The notes below the pieces were generated by a model that ran no database searches, was not told the origin of the DNA, and was given only the letters and a program-made list of their open reading frames with translations. A program made the position numbers and the translations under genes. Below, piece by piece: positions 15,560 to 25,213 of a DNA stretch of 64,000 nucleotides (position 1 is its first letter; each line of letters opens with the position of its first letter). Origin of the DNA: Gammaproteobacteria bacterium (GTDB lineage: Bacteria > Pseudomonadota > Gammaproteobacteria > Burkholderiales > Rhodocyclaceae). Location of the stretch: contig JAHJVE010000008.1 of assembly GCA_018828385.1 (NCBI GenBank), forward strand, positions 248,001-312,000. The letters are read 5' to 3'.

Positions 15560-16810
15560 GTGATTTTTACCCTTGGCATCAACCATCATTCAGCGCCGCT
15601 CGCCATTCGCGAGCGGGTAGCGTTTGGCGCCGACAAGTTGCCGCATGCCCTGGCCGACCTGACGCGTGATCGTCCGGTGCGCGAAGCGGCGATCCTGTCG
15701 ACCTGCAACCGGACCGAGATCTACTGCTCCGCCGAATCGCCCGAAGTCGTCATCGACTGGCTGGCCCAGTATCACCAGGTCAGTCGCGATGAACTGGCGC
15801 CGTATGTTTATGCCCATAACCAGCCCGAAGCCATCCGCCACGCCTTCCGCGTTGCCAGTGGTCTCGACTCGATGGTCATCGGCGAACCGCAGATTCTCGG
15901 CCAGATGAAGGATGCCGTGCGTGCCGCCGAAGAAAACGGCACGCTCGGCACGCAACTGCACAAGCTCTTTCAGCGTTCGTTTTCGGTCGCCAAGGAAGTG
16001 CGCTCGACGACGGCCATCGGCGCCAATATCGTCTCGATGGCCGCTGCCGGCGTGCATCTGGCCGAACGTATTTTCGAGTCGATTGCCGGCCAGCGCATCC
16101 TGTTCATCGGCGCCGGCGAAATGATTGAACTGTGCGCCGCCCATTTCTGCGCCGGCCGGCCGAAACAGGTCACCATCGCCAATCGCACGGTAGAGCGGGC
16201 TCGCCTCCTGGCCGAGCAGTACGGCGGCACGGCCATTCGTCTGGACGAACTGGGCGAGCATCTGGCCGCTCACGACATTATCGTTTCCTGCACCGGCAGC
16301 CCCTTGCCCATCATCGGTCTGGGGATGGTCGAGCGGGCGATCAAGGCGCGCCGCCACCGTCCGATGTTCATGGTCGATCTTGCCGTGCCGCGCGATATCG
16401 AAGAAGAAGTCGGTCAGCTTGACGACGTGTTTCTCTACACCGTCGACGATCTGGCGCAGGTCGTCGAAAGCGGCCTGGAATCACGGCAGGCTGCCGTGGT
16501 CGATGCCGAAGCGATCATTGCCACCCGGGTGCAGGATTTCCTTGGCTGGCTGGCGTCACGTGACACCGTGCCGGTTATTCGCTCGCTGCGTGACTCGGCC
16601 GAGCGCATGCGCCGTCACGAGATGGAACACGCAATGAAGTTGCTGGCCAAGGGCGAGGCGCCGGAAAAGGTGCTCGAACAGCTGTCGCAACGGCTGACCA
16701 ACAAGTTCCTGCACGCCCCGACGCAGGCGCTGAATTCAGCCGACCACGGCGAACGGACTGAATTGCAGTCCGCGGTAAGTCGATTGTTCCATCTCCACGC
16801 TGGTGACTGA
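15560..16810 (+). CDS. hemA: Glutamyl-tRNA reductase
   Basis: 416 residues, GTG start ([14 protein letters not shown]). It reduces glutamyl-tRNA to glutamate-1-semialdehyde, the first committed step of tetrapyrrole synthesis by the C5 route. The catalytic Cys lies in [11 protein letters not shown] (about residue 50); the NADPH-binding motif [10 protein letters not shown] is near residue 190; the C-terminal dimerisation helices are present. Length is normal. In many beta- and gammaproteobacteria hemA is followed by prfA and prmC; here a GGDEF gene on the opposite strand is interposed and overlaps the hemA 3' end by 75 bp. Confidence 0.97.
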   Translation: MIFTLGINHHSAPLAIRERVAFGADKLPHALADLTRDRPVREAAILSTCNRTEIYCSAESPEVVIDWLAQYHQVSRDELAPYVYAHNQPEAIRHAFRVASGLDSMVIGEPQILGQMKDAVRAAEENGTLGTQLHKLFQRSFSVAKEVRSTTAIGANIVSMAAAGVHLAERIFESIAGQRILFIGAGEMIELCAAHFCAGRPKQVTIANRTVERARLLAEQYGGTAIRLDELGEHLAAHDIIVSCTGSPLPIIGLGMVERAIKARRHRPMFMVDLAVPRDIEEEVGQLDDVFLYTVDDLAQVVESGLESRQAAVVDAEAIIATRVQDFLGWLASRDTVPVIRSLRDSAERMRRHEMEHAMKLLAKGEAPEKVLEQLSQRLTNKFLHAPTQALNSADHGERTELQSAVSRLFHLHAGD

Positions 16811-18430
16811 AAGCCCGCTTTCCGGTTCGGCCCGGAGCAGGCAGTTTCGGCCGCTGCGCTTGGCCTGAAGCAGGGCGGCATCGGCCGCCTGAATGAGGCC
16901 GGATGCCGTGATGAAATAGGGCAGGGCGGCGATGCCGCAGCTGAAGGTGGCATGCACCGAACCGTGGGCGTGAGCGTGGGGCAGCGCCGAAAAATCCTGA
17001 CGTATCTGGTCGAGCAACACGGTGGCCCGTTCCAGTTCGGTGTCGGGCAGGGCAACGATGAATTCCTCGCCGCCGTAGCGCCCGATCAGGTCGGTGTTGC
17101 GCAGGCGGCCGCGCAGCAGCCAGGACAGGCTGCGGATGACCTGGTCGCCGACCGGGTGACCGAAGCGGTCGTTGATCGATTTGAAACGGTCGATGTCAAT
17201 CATGGCAACGACCAGGCGACCGCCCGGCAGGGCATCGTGCAGCAGGTGCTCGATCTGGTCCTTGGCTGTGGCGTGGTTGAGCAAGCCGGTCAGGCTGTCG
17301 TGGCGGGTCGAGTGCAACATTTCCCGGTAGCGCTGGATCTTGGTCTTGACCACCGCTGCCAGAATGATGGGATTGGTCGGCTTGGTCAGGAACTGGTCGC
17401 CACCGAGGCGCAAGGCCTCGACCTGCTGTGCAATGTCACTTTCGCTCGACAGGTAGATGACCGGCAGCGAGTGGTATTCGGGAATCTGGCGCAGGGCACT
17501 GGTGACTTCGACGCCATTGCAGAAGGGCATGTACATGTCCATCAGGATGGCGTCTGGCTTGTATTCGGCGGCCGCTTCGAGCAGCAGCCGGGGATCGCTG
17601 ATGGCGCGGCTGTCGATACCGTGCTGGGATAGCGAGCGCCGAACGTGGGCGATGGCGGTGGCCGAGTCTTCGACGATCAGCACGCGATGCGTTTCCTGTT
17701 CGCGCGTCTGGGCCAGGTCGAGAATGCGCGACAAGACGTCGCTGACCGTGTCGCCAAGCGGTACACAGGCGTCGGCCCCAGCCCGCTGAAGGAGGACGAT
17801 GCTTTGCAGGTTGCTGGGCACGGACAGGCAATAGAAATAGCTGCTCGGGAATTCGGTGCGCAAGGCCATGATGCTGGCTATCGCATTGGGCGGATAAGCC
17901 CGCCCCTCCTGCTCCGGGATGAAAAGGATGGCCAGTGGCGGCTCGTTTGAACTCGGCGTCTCACCCCAGCGGACGTGTTGGGGAGTGAAGCCAAAAAAGC
18001 TCAGTTGCTGGCTCAGCGTTTTCGTTACCGGATGGTTAGGGCGGGAGACGATCACGATCTGACGCGGTTGCTCGCAGGCGATTTCGCGCTCGGCAAGGTC
18101 GTCGGTCTGGCGCCTTGCAGGAGAAGTCGGCGCTTCGTGGCGGCGAAGTTCGGTCAGGATGATCATTAACTGCCGACTTATTGCGTTTGCCTGATCGTGC
18201 GGGATGGGGTGCATGGAACTGTCGCCGAAGAGCGTCAGGGCGGTGTTTTCCAATTCCTGGCAGGCGCGGACCAGTCCCGGCAGATGAAGGCGGGTGAGTT
18301 GCTCGGTCAGGCCGTTGAGCGACAGCGTGAATTCGACGAAAAGATCGACATCTCCCTCGGCGCGATAGTTTTCCCAGCGCGACTCCAGAGTGGCTGCCAG
18401 CGCGATGATGGAGGGAGGAATGTAGGGCAT
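16736..18430 (-). CDS. Response regulator with GGDEF domain (diguanylate cyclase)
   Basis: 564 residues from ATG at 18430 ([19 protein letters not shown]); the longer frame adds nine residues. Order of parts: an N-terminal helical segment with Hpt-like length (1-110), a degenerate receiver-like segment (about 115-235), a canonical REC domain ([18 protein letters not shown]; phosphoacceptor Asp in [12 protein letters not shown]), then a GGDEF domain with GGEEF. An RNTD inhibitory I-site lies five residues before it. It should make cyclic-di-GMP on phosphorylation. The stop lies inside the convergent hemA 3' end. Confidence 0.88.
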   Translation of the reverse strand: MPYIPPSIIALAATLESRWENYRAEGDVDLFVEFTLSLNGLTEQLTRLHLPGLVRACQELENTALTLFGDSSMHPIPHDQANAISRQLMIILTELRRHEAPTSPARRQTDDLAEREIACEQPRQIVIVSRPNHPVTKTLSQQLSFFGFTPQHVRWGETPSSNEPPLAILFIPEQEGRAYPPNAIASIMALRTEFPSSYFYCLSVPSNLQSIVLLQRAGADACVPLGDTVSDVLSRILDLAQTREQETHRVLIVEDSATAIAHVRRSLSQHGIDSRAISDPRLLLEAAAEYKPDAILMDMYMPFCNGVEVTSALRQIPEYHSLPVIYLSSESDIAQQVEALRLGGDQFLTKPTNPIILAAVVKTKIQRYREMLHSTRHDSLTGLLNHATAKDQIEHLLHDALPGGRLVVAMIDIDRFKSINDRFGHPVGDQVIRSLSWLLRGRLRNTDLIGRYGGEEFIVALPDTELERATVLLDQIRQDFSALPHAHAHGSVHATFSCGIAALPYFITASGLIQAADAALLQAKRSGRNCLLRAEPESGLSVTSVEMEQSTYRGLQFSPFAVVG

Positions 18431-18562
18431 TTGTTGGTCAAATCCGCAATCGAACAATTATGCTCGGTGAATTCGCCCGTGGCAATCTCCTTCCATCGCC
18501 GACGAACGGTGTTCTCGGGTACCATTACGCCCCCTTGAACCATTTGCTGACCGGCTTGCGAT

Positions 18563-19648
18563 ATGAAATCGAGCATCCGCCAAAAACTCGAACTGCTGGT
18601 CGATCGCCTCGATGAAATCGATCGCATGCTGTCGGCGCCGAGCACGGCGGGGGACATGGATCAGTTCCGCAAGCTGTCGCGCGAACGCTCCGAAATCGAG
18701 CCGGTGATCGTCCAGTTCAACGCCTTTCGCCAGGCCGAAAACGATCTGGCCGAAGCCGAGGCGATGCGCGACGATCCTGAAATGCGCGATTTCGCCGAGG
18801 AAGAAATCGCCAGCGCCAAGGCCCGTTTACCCGAACTCGAAATCGAGTTGCAGAAACTGTTGCTGCCAAAAGATCCCAACGACGAGCGCAGCGTGCTGCT
18901 CGAAATTCGCGCCGGGACCGGCGGCGACGAGTCGGCACTGTTCGCCGGCGATCTGTTCCGCATGTATTCGCGCTACGCCGAACGCCAGCGCTGGCAGGTC
19001 GAAGTCATGTCGGCCAGCGAGTCGGAACTCGGCGGCTATCGCGAAATCATCTGCCGGCTGGCCGGCAACGGCGCCTATTCGCGGCTGAAGTTCGAGTCGG
19101 GCGGCCATCGCGTCCAGCGCGTGCCGGAAACCGAAACGCAAGGCCGCATCCACACCTCGGCGTGTACCGTGGCGGTGATGCCGGAAGTCGACGAAGTCGA
19201 GGACGTGAACCTCAACCCGGCCGACCTGCGCATCGACACCTTCCGCGCCTCGGGCGCCGGCGGTCAACACATCAACAAGACCGATTCCGCGGTGCGCATC
19301 ACGCACATCCCGACCGGTATCGTCGCCGAATGCCAGGACGGCCGCTCGCAGCACGCCAACAAGGCCTCGGCGATGAAGGTGCTGGCGGCGCGCATCAAGG
19401 ACGTCCAGGTGCGCGCGCAGCAGGCGCATATCTCGAGCACCCGCAAGAGCCTGATCGGTTCCGGCGACCGTTCGGAGCGCATCCGCACCTACAACTTCCC
19501 GCAGGGGCGGATCACCGATCACCGCATCAACCTGACGCTGTACAAGATCGCCGCAATCATGGACGGCGACATGGACGAACTGCTCGGCGCGCTGGCCGCC
19601 GAACATCAGGCCGATCTGCTCGCCGAGCTGGCCGAAACGAACGGCTGA
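18563..19648 (+). CDS. prfA: Peptide chain release factor 1
   Basis: 361 residues, the standard length. The GGQ motif ([15 protein letters not shown]) that triggers peptidyl-tRNA hydrolysis is present, as is the P-x-T codon-recognition region ([16 protein letters not shown]). It reads UAA/UAG stop codons. The Gln of GGQ is methylated by PrmC, whose gene lies 4.3 kb downstream on the same strand, displaced by an inverted insertion of three genes. Confidence 0.97.
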   Translation: MKSSIRQKLELLVDRLDEIDRMLSAPSTAGDMDQFRKLSRERSEIEPVIVQFNAFRQAENDLAEAEAMRDDPEMRDFAEEEIASAKARLPELEIELQKLLLPKDPNDERSVLLEIRAGTGGDESALFAGDLFRMYSRYAERQRWQVEVMSASESELGGYREIICRLAGNGAYSRLKFESGGHRVQRVPETETQGRIHTSACTVAVMPEVDEVEDVNLNPADLRIDTFRASGAGGQHINKTDSAVRITHIPTGIVAECQDGRSQHANKASAMKVLAARIKDVQVRAQQAHISSTRKSLIGSGDRSERIRTYNFPQGRITDHRINLTLYKIAAIMDGDMDELLGALAAEHQADLLAELAETNG

Positions 19649-19692
19649 GCGGCACGACCCGCGAAATTTCGGGGCGCCGGGCGGTCAGGACA

Positions 19693-19735
19693 GATTGCTA
19701 CGGTCAACCGGAAAAAACGGCCAAAATTGAAATTC
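19693..19735 (+). repeat. Dispersed repeat, full copy
   Basis: Begins GATTGCTACGGTCAACCGG, then an A-run, GGCC and an AT-rich tail. It sits in the short gap between the convergent prfA and TonB-receptor genes. This is the best full-length copy and defines the consensus. Confidence 0.8.
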
Positions 19736-19746
19736 TGGCGCATCGC

Positions 19747-22173
19747 TCAGAAGCGCAGGTTCAGCGCCACGTTGAACGAACGCCCCTTGCCGGGAACCGA
19801 CATGCCCCAGGGAATTCCGTTGGTGGTCATGGAATTGCCCTGGCCCAGATAAGCGCCACCCAGCGGCATCAGGTAAAACTGGTTGAGGGCATTTTCGAGG
19901 CCGATGTCGATGCGGGCGTATGTCCAGTCGTAGCTCGTGCGCAGGTTGAGCAGCGAGTAGTCGGAAGTCTGCACTTCGTTTCTGACCTGGGAGATGATGT
20001 CCTTGTTATCCACCCACAGGATTTCGGCGGTGTTGGTCCAGCCCGCCAGCCGGTGCACCAGGGCCATTTTCAGGTTGAGCGGCATCATGTGGTAAAGGTT
20101 GTCGCCGGTCGTCCGGTTCTTGCCCCTGACGTAATTGAGCGCGCCGCTCAGCGTCAGGCTGCCGAAACCCTCGCGGCGGCCGAGCAGGCTGTGTCCTGAC
20201 AAATCGAAACCGTACAGTTGGGCCGACTGGTTGACGTACTGCAACGAGACATAGCCATTGGTTTTCGTCAGATTGCTGGCGCCGCCGCAGCCGGAGAGGT
20301 CGCAGCGCTTGGCATCGATGAAGTTGTCAACGTAGGTCAGGTAGGCGGTGGCCTTGAAGCCCCAGCTCGTCTGGTCGGCGGCATGCCAGTCGGCAGTGGT
20401 GCTGAAACTGTGGGCGACTTCCGGCTTGAGGTCGAGGTTGCCGATGTAGGCATTGCCGTCGCCGACGAAATTGTTCATCAGTGCCGCCATCGAGAAGGCC
20501 GACCACGGGTAGCGTTCGTAGAGATTGGGCGAGCGCGTTTTGCGGGCAAAGCCGGCCTCGTAGGTCTGCGTCGCATCGGCCGTGTAGCGCGAGAGCAGCG
20601 TCCAGTCGATGTTGTTGTCCTGGCGCCGGTGGTCGCGCGCATTAAAGCGCGCCGCGTCGGCGCCGTAGTTGCCAAAGCCCGGGGCGTAGCCCTGCACCTG
20701 GCCGGCATCCGAGGTCACGGTGTCGCTCCGCAGGCCGACCAGGGTCAGCCAAGTCGGCGTCCATTGCGCTTCCCACTCGGCGAACAAGCCGAGGCGGTCG
20801 CGCCGGCCATCGCGGATATTCCAGAAATCGTCGCCGGACATCGATCCGGGCACCGGGCCGAGCGGCGGCCACCAGTCGTTCAGCCGGTAATTCTGGAAAT
20901 CGCTGCCAACGCGCAGCGTATCCGCCGGCGACAGTTCGATGCTGCCCTTGAGCATCCCGCCCAGGGTCGTCGCCTCGGTGTCCATCGGCATCAGCATGCC
21001 GTAGAAGCGGTCCTGGATCATGTCCATGTGGTGCTTGAGGTCCTGATGGAAGATCCGGGCTTCGAGCTGGCCCCAGGCGTACTGACCGGTGTAGGCCAGG
21101 TTCGCCAGCTTGTTCACGTTCGACGGCTGGTCCTTGTCCACCAGGTAGTTGGCCGGATCGGCCGGGTCGGGCGAACTGGCGATCATGTCCATGCGCTGGT
21201 TGGGGAAGCCTTCGTAATTGAGCCGCTGTTCGCTCACGCTCAGTTCGACCAAGTGGTCAGCGTAAGCCAGCGCCAGTCCTAGCCGCCGATTGCGTGAACC
21301 GCCGTACTCGCTCGAACCGACCTCGTTGCCCGCCAGGCTGCGTTCGCCCATGGCTTGCCAGGCACCCGGTAATTTGAAGTCCTTTGCCGCCCGGTAATTG
21401 TCCGCTTCGGAGTGCGACTCGGCATAGCTCAGATTGACATGGCGGCCGGCCAGCGTGGCGCCAAAATTGTAGCCGCGGGCGTTGCCGTTGCTGCGCGAAA
21501 AAGTGCCGGCCTGCCCTTCGACCAGGAAATTCTGCTCGGCCTTGGCGAACTTCGGTGGCGCCGATTTCACCTGGATCGTGCCGCCGATGCTGTCGCCGCC
21601 AAGGCTGACCGGCGTGATGCCGGCAAACACTTCGACGCTGGTCACGCTGCTCGGGTCGATGAAGGACAGCGCCGAGTTCATGTGGTTCGGGCAGGCCGTC
21701 ATGAGGTCCATGCCATCGACCTGCGTGCGCAAGCGGTCGTCGGCCAGGCCATGAACGACAGGCAGGCTGGAAATGCCGCCGGCGCCGTAGAGGCTGACAC
21801 CGGGAATGTCCTGGAGAAGTTGCGCGCTGTCGCTGGTCGCCGCGCGCTGCGGGGCCAGCTCAGGTTCGCCGCGGCGGACGGTGCTCGGCGCCGAGTCGCC
21901 TGTCCGGCCTGCCGTTACGACGACCGGGGTGAGGGTTGCCGCGGTCGTTTCGGCATTGTCCGGGGCGGGGGCTGCCGGTGATGCGACAGCTGTTTGTGCG
22001 GGCGCCGTTGGCAGCGCCCTGGCATCAAGTGAGGTGGTAGAAATCAGGGCGACGATGGAACTGGCCAGCAATGTCCTGGCTGCTGTGGTCGAGTGATAGT
22101 GGCTCAAGATTGCCTGACATCGTTGGGGATTGTGGGCGGTGGTCTGCGCCCCGGGTGGCGCGCAGACCGTCAA
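19747..22173 (-). CDS. TonB-dependent copper receptor (OprC/NosA type)
   Basis: Up to 808 residues; the true start may be a few codons downstream (a TTG near residue 23 begins a signal-peptide-like stretch, SSIVALISTTSLDARA). The plug domain includes TPVVVTAGR, LLQDIPGVSLYGAGG and the motif MTACPNHMNSALSFIDPS. In OprC, Cys and Met in CPNHM take part in copper binding, so this is predicted to import copper, or take up a copper chelate, across the outer membrane. The barrel runs to the C-terminal aromatic NVALNLRF. Two PEP-CTERM genes lie directly upstream on the same strand; three genes in a row appear to form a unit wedged between prfA and prmC. Confidence 0.82.
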   Translation of the reverse strand: MTVCAPPGAQTTAHNPQRCQAILSHYHSTTAARTLLASSIVALISTTSLDARALPTAPAQTAVASPAAPAPDNAETTAATLTPVVVTAGRTGDSAPSTVRRGEPELAPQRAATSDSAQLLQDIPGVSLYGAGGISSLPVVHGLADDRLRTQVDGMDLMTACPNHMNSALSFIDPSSVTSVEVFAGITPVSLGGDSIGGTIQVKSAPPKFAKAEQNFLVEGQAGTFSRSNGNARGYNFGATLAGRHVNLSYAESHSEADNYRAAKDFKLPGAWQAMGERSLAGNEVGSSEYGGSRNRRLGLALAYADHLVELSVSEQRLNYEGFPNQRMDMIASSPDPADPANYLVDKDQPSNVNKLANLAYTGQYAWGQLEARIFHQDLKHHMDMIQDRFYGMLMPMDTEATTLGGMLKGSIELSPADTLRVGSDFQNYRLNDWWPPLGPVPGSMSGDDFWNIRDGRRDRLGLFAEWEAQWTPTWLTLVGLRSDTVTSDAGQVQGYAPGFGNYGADAARFNARDHRRQDNNIDWTLLSRYTADATQTYEAGFARKTRSPNLYERYPWSAFSMAALMNNFVGDGNAYIGNLDLKPEVAHSFSTTADWHAADQTSWGFKATAYLTYVDNFIDAKRCDLSGCGGASNLTKTNGYVSLQYVNQSAQLYGFDLSGHSLLGRREGFGSLTLSGALNYVRGKNRTTGDNLYHMMPLNLKMALVHRLAGWTNTAEILWVDNKDIISQVRNEVQTSDYSLLNLRTSYDWTYARIDIGLENALNQFYLMPLGGAYLGQGNSMTTNGIPWGMSVPGKGRSFNVALNLRF

Positions 22174-22176
22174 AAA

Positions 22177-22905
22177 TCAGGCGTTCTTGCGCCGTTTGCG
22201 GGCCATGAAGCCGATCAGGCCGAGGCCGGCCATCAGCATGGCGTAGCTTTCCGGTTCCGGTACGGGCGCGGCCACGGTAATCGTCTGCGCCAGCGGATAA
22301 CCGCTCATGGTTCCGATGGCGCCATAGCCGGCGACGCTCGTCCCGGTCATGCAAACCGCGCCCATCATGCCGCCTGGCGCGCAGTCGGCATAGGCCACCT
22401 TGTCGAGCTGGGCTTGCGTCAGGGTGGCCGTCGGGCTGTCCGGAACGAAGATCAGGGCATAGGCATTGCCCGGATTGTTGCCCGTCCGCGGAAAGCCGTA
22501 GTAGACCCCACCGGCATCGACGCCGGCCTGCGGACTCCAGCCGTCACCGCCCATCCCGGTCCAGAACGTATTGGTGTTGGCATTCAGAAAGGTGGCAGCG
22601 AAGGTGCCGCCCAGGCTGCCGTCGTACCACGAGACAAGCTGGTTGTTGAGCGTCAGCCAGGTCATGGTGTCGTTCGGGTAGCCCACTGCGGTGCCGGTCA
22701 TCGATTCGCTGAGGATACCTTGAAGGTTCGATACGGTGTGCGTCGCACTGTCGTAATCGAATGTCCCCTTGAAAATCGAGTCGTTCGGTTGCGTATCCGG
22801 TTCGAACCAGGTGGTGATCACGTTGTAACTGCCGGTGGCGGCTTGCGCTACCGGTGCCCCGGCGAGCAGGGCGAGGGCCGAACCGATCAACAAAGATTTT
22901 TTCAT
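22177..22905 (-). CDS. PEP-CTERM protein with Cys/Met motif, copy A
   Basis: 242 residues from ATG at 22905 (MKKSLLIGSALALLAGAPVAQA, a signal peptide). The body is beta-rich (FDYDSATHTVSNLQG). Near residue 185 comes DKVAYADCAPGGMMGAVCMTG. It ends with the sorting signal PEPESYAMLMAGLGLIGFMARKRRK. Its paralogue lies immediately upstream. Three bases separate its stop from the receptor frame. Exosortase substrates are delivered to the cell surface; the paired Cys with nearby Met residues suggest metal binding, which would suit the adjacent copper receptor. That role is inference. Confidence 0.72.
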   Translation of the reverse strand: MKKSLLIGSALALLAGAPVAQAATGSYNVITTWFEPDTQPNDSIFKGTFDYDSATHTVSNLQGILSESMTGTAVGYPNDTMTWLTLNNQLVSWYDGSLGGTFAATFLNANTNTFWTGMGGDGWSPQAGVDAGGVYYGFPRTGNNPGNAYALIFVPDSPTATLTQAQLDKVAYADCAPGGMMGAVCMTGTSVAGYGAIGTMSGYPLAQTITVAAPVPEPESYAMLMAGLGLIGFMARKRRKNA

Positions 22906-23015
22906 GACTATTTCCTTTTTTGGCGTTGCCTCCCGGCGCTTCGACAGAATCGGTGTCCGGCCGGGTAAGTCCGAGGGGGGGGCCGGCGCGCCGTCGGATG
23001 CGCCGGCCGCTGACA

Positions 23016-23717
23016 TCAGTTGATCCGGCGCCGCCGGGCGATCAGGCCGATCAGCCCGAGGCCGGCCATGAACATGGCGTAGCTTTCGGGTTCCGGAACG
23101 GCGGCGGTGATGGTTTGCGTGTTGGGGAAAGTCCCCCGCATCGTGCCGCCTGGAATTCGATTGCCGCTGGCGTCAAAGGCGTTCCAGCCAGTCATGCACT
23201 TGTTGCCGCCCATCAGGCCGGCCGAAGTGCAGTCGCCGTAGGCCAGCTTGTCGGTTTGCTCCAGGCTCAATGTCATGGTCGGGTCGGCCAGCGGGATGTA
23301 GATGGAGGCGAAGGCGTTGTAGTTGCCGTAGGTCAGTACCGGCCCCATTTTTCCGGTGCTGGCGAAGCCGGCAGGCTGGAACACATCGGTGGTGTTTTCC
23401 TTGAATACGGTAACGATCAAGCCGCTCGTACCGTCATTGATCACCGATAACTGGTGTGTCAGCGAGTTCCAGATGCTGTTGCCGGTCATCGCGGCGGACA
23501 GCGAGCCGGTCAGATTCGATACGGTGTTGGATGCCGAGTCGAAGGTGAAGGAGCCGTTGAAAATGGTGTCCCAGGTCGGGTTGCTGTTGTCGTAGACCAC
23601 CTGGTTGTAGGTCTGCGTGACCTTGTAATTGGTCACGGCGGCCTGTGCCGAGTGAACGCCGGCGACGGCCAGAAACACCCCGGAAAGCAGTGCGTTTCTG
23701 AGTTTGCGATTGAACAT
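23016..23717 (-). CDS. PEP-CTERM protein with Cys/Met motif, copy B
   Basis: 233 residues. Signal peptide MFNRKLRNALLSGVFLAVAGVHSAQA. It shares its layout with copy A: FTFDSASNTVSNLTGSLSAAMTG in the N-terminal half, DKLAYGDCTSAGLMGGNKCMTG near residue 170, and the sorting tail PEPESYAMFMAGLGLIGLIARRRR. The spacing between the two Cys is C-x8-C here and in copy A. The pair arose by tandem duplication and has diverged considerably. Probably first gene of the three-gene unit ending with the copper receptor. Confidence 0.72.
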   Translation of the reverse strand: MFNRKLRNALLSGVFLAVAGVHSAQAAVTNYKVTQTYNQVVYDNSNPTWDTIFNGSFTFDSASNTVSNLTGSLSAAMTGNSIWNSLTHQLSVINDGTSGLIVTVFKENTTDVFQPAGFASTGKMGPVLTYGNYNAFASIYIPLADPTMTLSLEQTDKLAYGDCTSAGLMGGNKCMTGWNAFDASGNRIPGGTMRGTFPNTQTITAAVPEPESYAMFMAGLGLIGLIARRRRIN

Positions 23718-23898
23718 TGATACCCCCTTTTGTTGAAAATTGGTGAGCGGCGCCGAAACAGGTTGTCATCGGCGGCGCCGGATCGCGCGAAGGAATTTTC
23801 CGGCGGCCAGTGTAGAAGGGGTGGGGCGTTCAATGAATGTGGCATATTGTCGCGCCCCGTTTGTGGCAACGGTCGGTCTGCCGGGCCGGCGACGCCGG

Positions 23899-23904
23899 TA
23901 TAAT
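23899..23904 (+). promoter_or_regulatory. Candidate -10 element of prmC
   Basis: Perfect TATAAT 49 bp before the prmC start. The -35 region is poor. It lets prmC be transcribed independently of the displaced prfA. Confidence 0.4.
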
Positions 23905-23952
23905 CAAAACGGCCGTGTTGACGGCTTTTTTATTTATTTCGAAAGATCTTCA

Positions 23953-24789
23953 GTGCAGTCACTAGGTGAAAATTGGCGCAGGGGGCAGAAACTGCTCGCC
24001 GAGTCGGGAATCGAGTCAGCCCGGCTCGACACCCGACTGTTGCTGGAATACGTCTCCGGCTGCCGCTACACCGATCTGCTGATGTCTCCCGAAACCCCCC
24101 TGGCGCTCCCGGCGCAGCAGGTTTTCGACGAATTTCTGGCCCGGCGGGCGACGGGCGAGCCGCTGGCTTATCTGACCGGCGAGGCCGAGTTTCGCGGGCG
24201 GCTATTCCAGGTGTCGCCGGCCGTGCTGATTCCGCGTCCGGAAACTGAGGTGCTGATCGATCTGGCGCTGGAAAAATTGCGCGGCCTGGTCGCGCCGACG
24301 GTGGTCGATCTCGGCACCGGCTCGGGCATCGTCGCCATTTCGCTGGCCCTCGAATGTCCGGCGGCGACGATTGCTACGGTCGACCTGTCAGAAACGGCTA
24401 TTTCCGTCGCCCGCAACAACGCCGGCCGGCTCGGCGCCCGGGTCGAGTTCCACGTCGGTGACTGGTTCGGCCCGCTGGCCGGCCGGTGTTTCGACCTGAT
24501 CGTTTCCAATCCGCCCTACGTCGCTGCCGGCGACCCGCACCTGGCCCTCAACGGCTTGTCGCATGAGCCGCAAATGGCGCTGACCGACGGGGCCGATGGC
24601 CTCGATTGCATCCGTCGCATCGTCGCCGCGGCGCCGGCTCACCTGAAGCCCGGTGGCTGGTTGCTGTTCGAGCACGGTTACGACCAGGGCGCAGCGAGCC
24701 GGAACTTATTGACTGCGGCAGGGTTCAAAGCCGCATCCACTTTCCCCGACCTGGCCGGCATCGACCGCGTTTCAGGCGCCCATCTTTAA
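23953..24789 (+). CDS. prmC: Release-factor glutamine methyltransferase
   Basis: 278 residues from a GTG at 23953 (M/VQSLGENWRRGQKLL), chosen because it gives the family's usual length; the open frame extends 71 codons further upstream without family character. SAM motif I is VVDLGTGSGIVAISLAL and the catalytic NPPY is in LIVSNPPYVAAGDPHL. It methylates the Gln of the GGQ motif in release factors 1 and 2. Followed by grxD with a 14-base gap. Confidence 0.95.
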   Translation: MQSLGENWRRGQKLLAESGIESARLDTRLLLEYVSGCRYTDLLMSPETPLALPAQQVFDEFLARRATGEPLAYLTGEAEFRGRLFQVSPAVLIPRPETEVLIDLALEKLRGLVAPTVVDLGTGSGIVAISLALECPAATIATVDLSETAISVARNNAGRLGARVEFHVGDWFGPLAGRCFDLIVSNPPYVAAGDPHLALNGLSHEPQMALTDGADGLDCIRRIVAAAPAHLKPGGWLLFEHGYDQGAASRNLLTAAGFKAASTFPDLAGIDRVSGAHL

Positions 24790-24803
24790 ATCAGGAGAAG
24801 TTC

Positions 24804-25124
24804 ATGTCCGACGTTCAGCAACGCATCCACGCCACCGTGACCGGCAACCCGGTCGTCCTTTACATGAAGGGCGACGCCCGTTTTCCGCAGTGCGGCTTTT
24901 CGGCGACGGCCGTGCAGATCCTGAAGGTCTGCGGCGTTGACGACTTCGTCACGGTCAACGTGCTGGCCGACGAGGAAATCCGCAATGGCGTCAAGGAATA
25001 CGCCAACTGGCCGACCATCCCGCAGCTCTACATCAAGGGCGAATTCGTCGGCGGCTGCGACATCATGAAAGAGATGTACCAGACCGGCGAACTGCAGCAA
25101 ATGCTGGAAGGTATCGCGGCCTGA
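24804..25124 (+). CDS. grxD: Monothiol glutaredoxin, Grx4 type
   Basis: 106 residues, ATG preceded by AGGAGA. The active site is PQCGFS (single Cys), and WPTIPQLYIKGEFVGGCDIM gives the glutathione-binding TIP and GG-C-D motifs. CGFS glutaredoxins carry and deliver iron-sulphur clusters with BolA partners. The usual GTP before the active site is GDARFPQ here, a mild variation. Downstream of prmC in the same transcription unit, ending in a strong terminator. Confidence 0.93.
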   Translation: MSDVQQRIHATVTGNPVVLYMKGDARFPQCGFSATAVQILKVCGVDDFVTVNVLADEEIRNGVKEYANWPTIPQLYIKGEFVGGCDIMKEMYQTGELQQMLEGIAA

Positions 25125-25143
25125 TTTTTCGCCACAGAAATTG

Positions 25144-25170
25144 AAAAGCCGGGGCAAGCCCCGGCTTTTT
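25144..25170 (+). terminator. Rho-independent terminator after grxD
   Basis: Stem AAAAGCCGGGGC/GCCCCGGCTTTT with a two-base gap between arms (the effective loop is larger), followed by T. It ends the prmC-grxD unit. Confidence 0.88.
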
Positions 25171-25171
25171 C

Positions 25172-25203
25172 ATTTTTGGCCAAAATTTCCGGTTGACCGT
25201 GGG
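25172..25203 (-). repeat. Dispersed repeat, inverted copy
   Basis: On the minus strand reads CCCACGGTCAACCGGAAA then a T/GGCC/A-rich tail. It lies between the grxD terminator and the osmC 3' end. Confidence 0.7.
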
Positions 25204-25213
25204 ATCGATGTTT

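Noticed and set aside
24370..24405. Copy of the dispersed repeat inside prmC
   Set aside because: The match is partial and the encoded TVDLSETAISVAR is normal for PrmC, so ordinary conservation explains it; kept only as a weak match.
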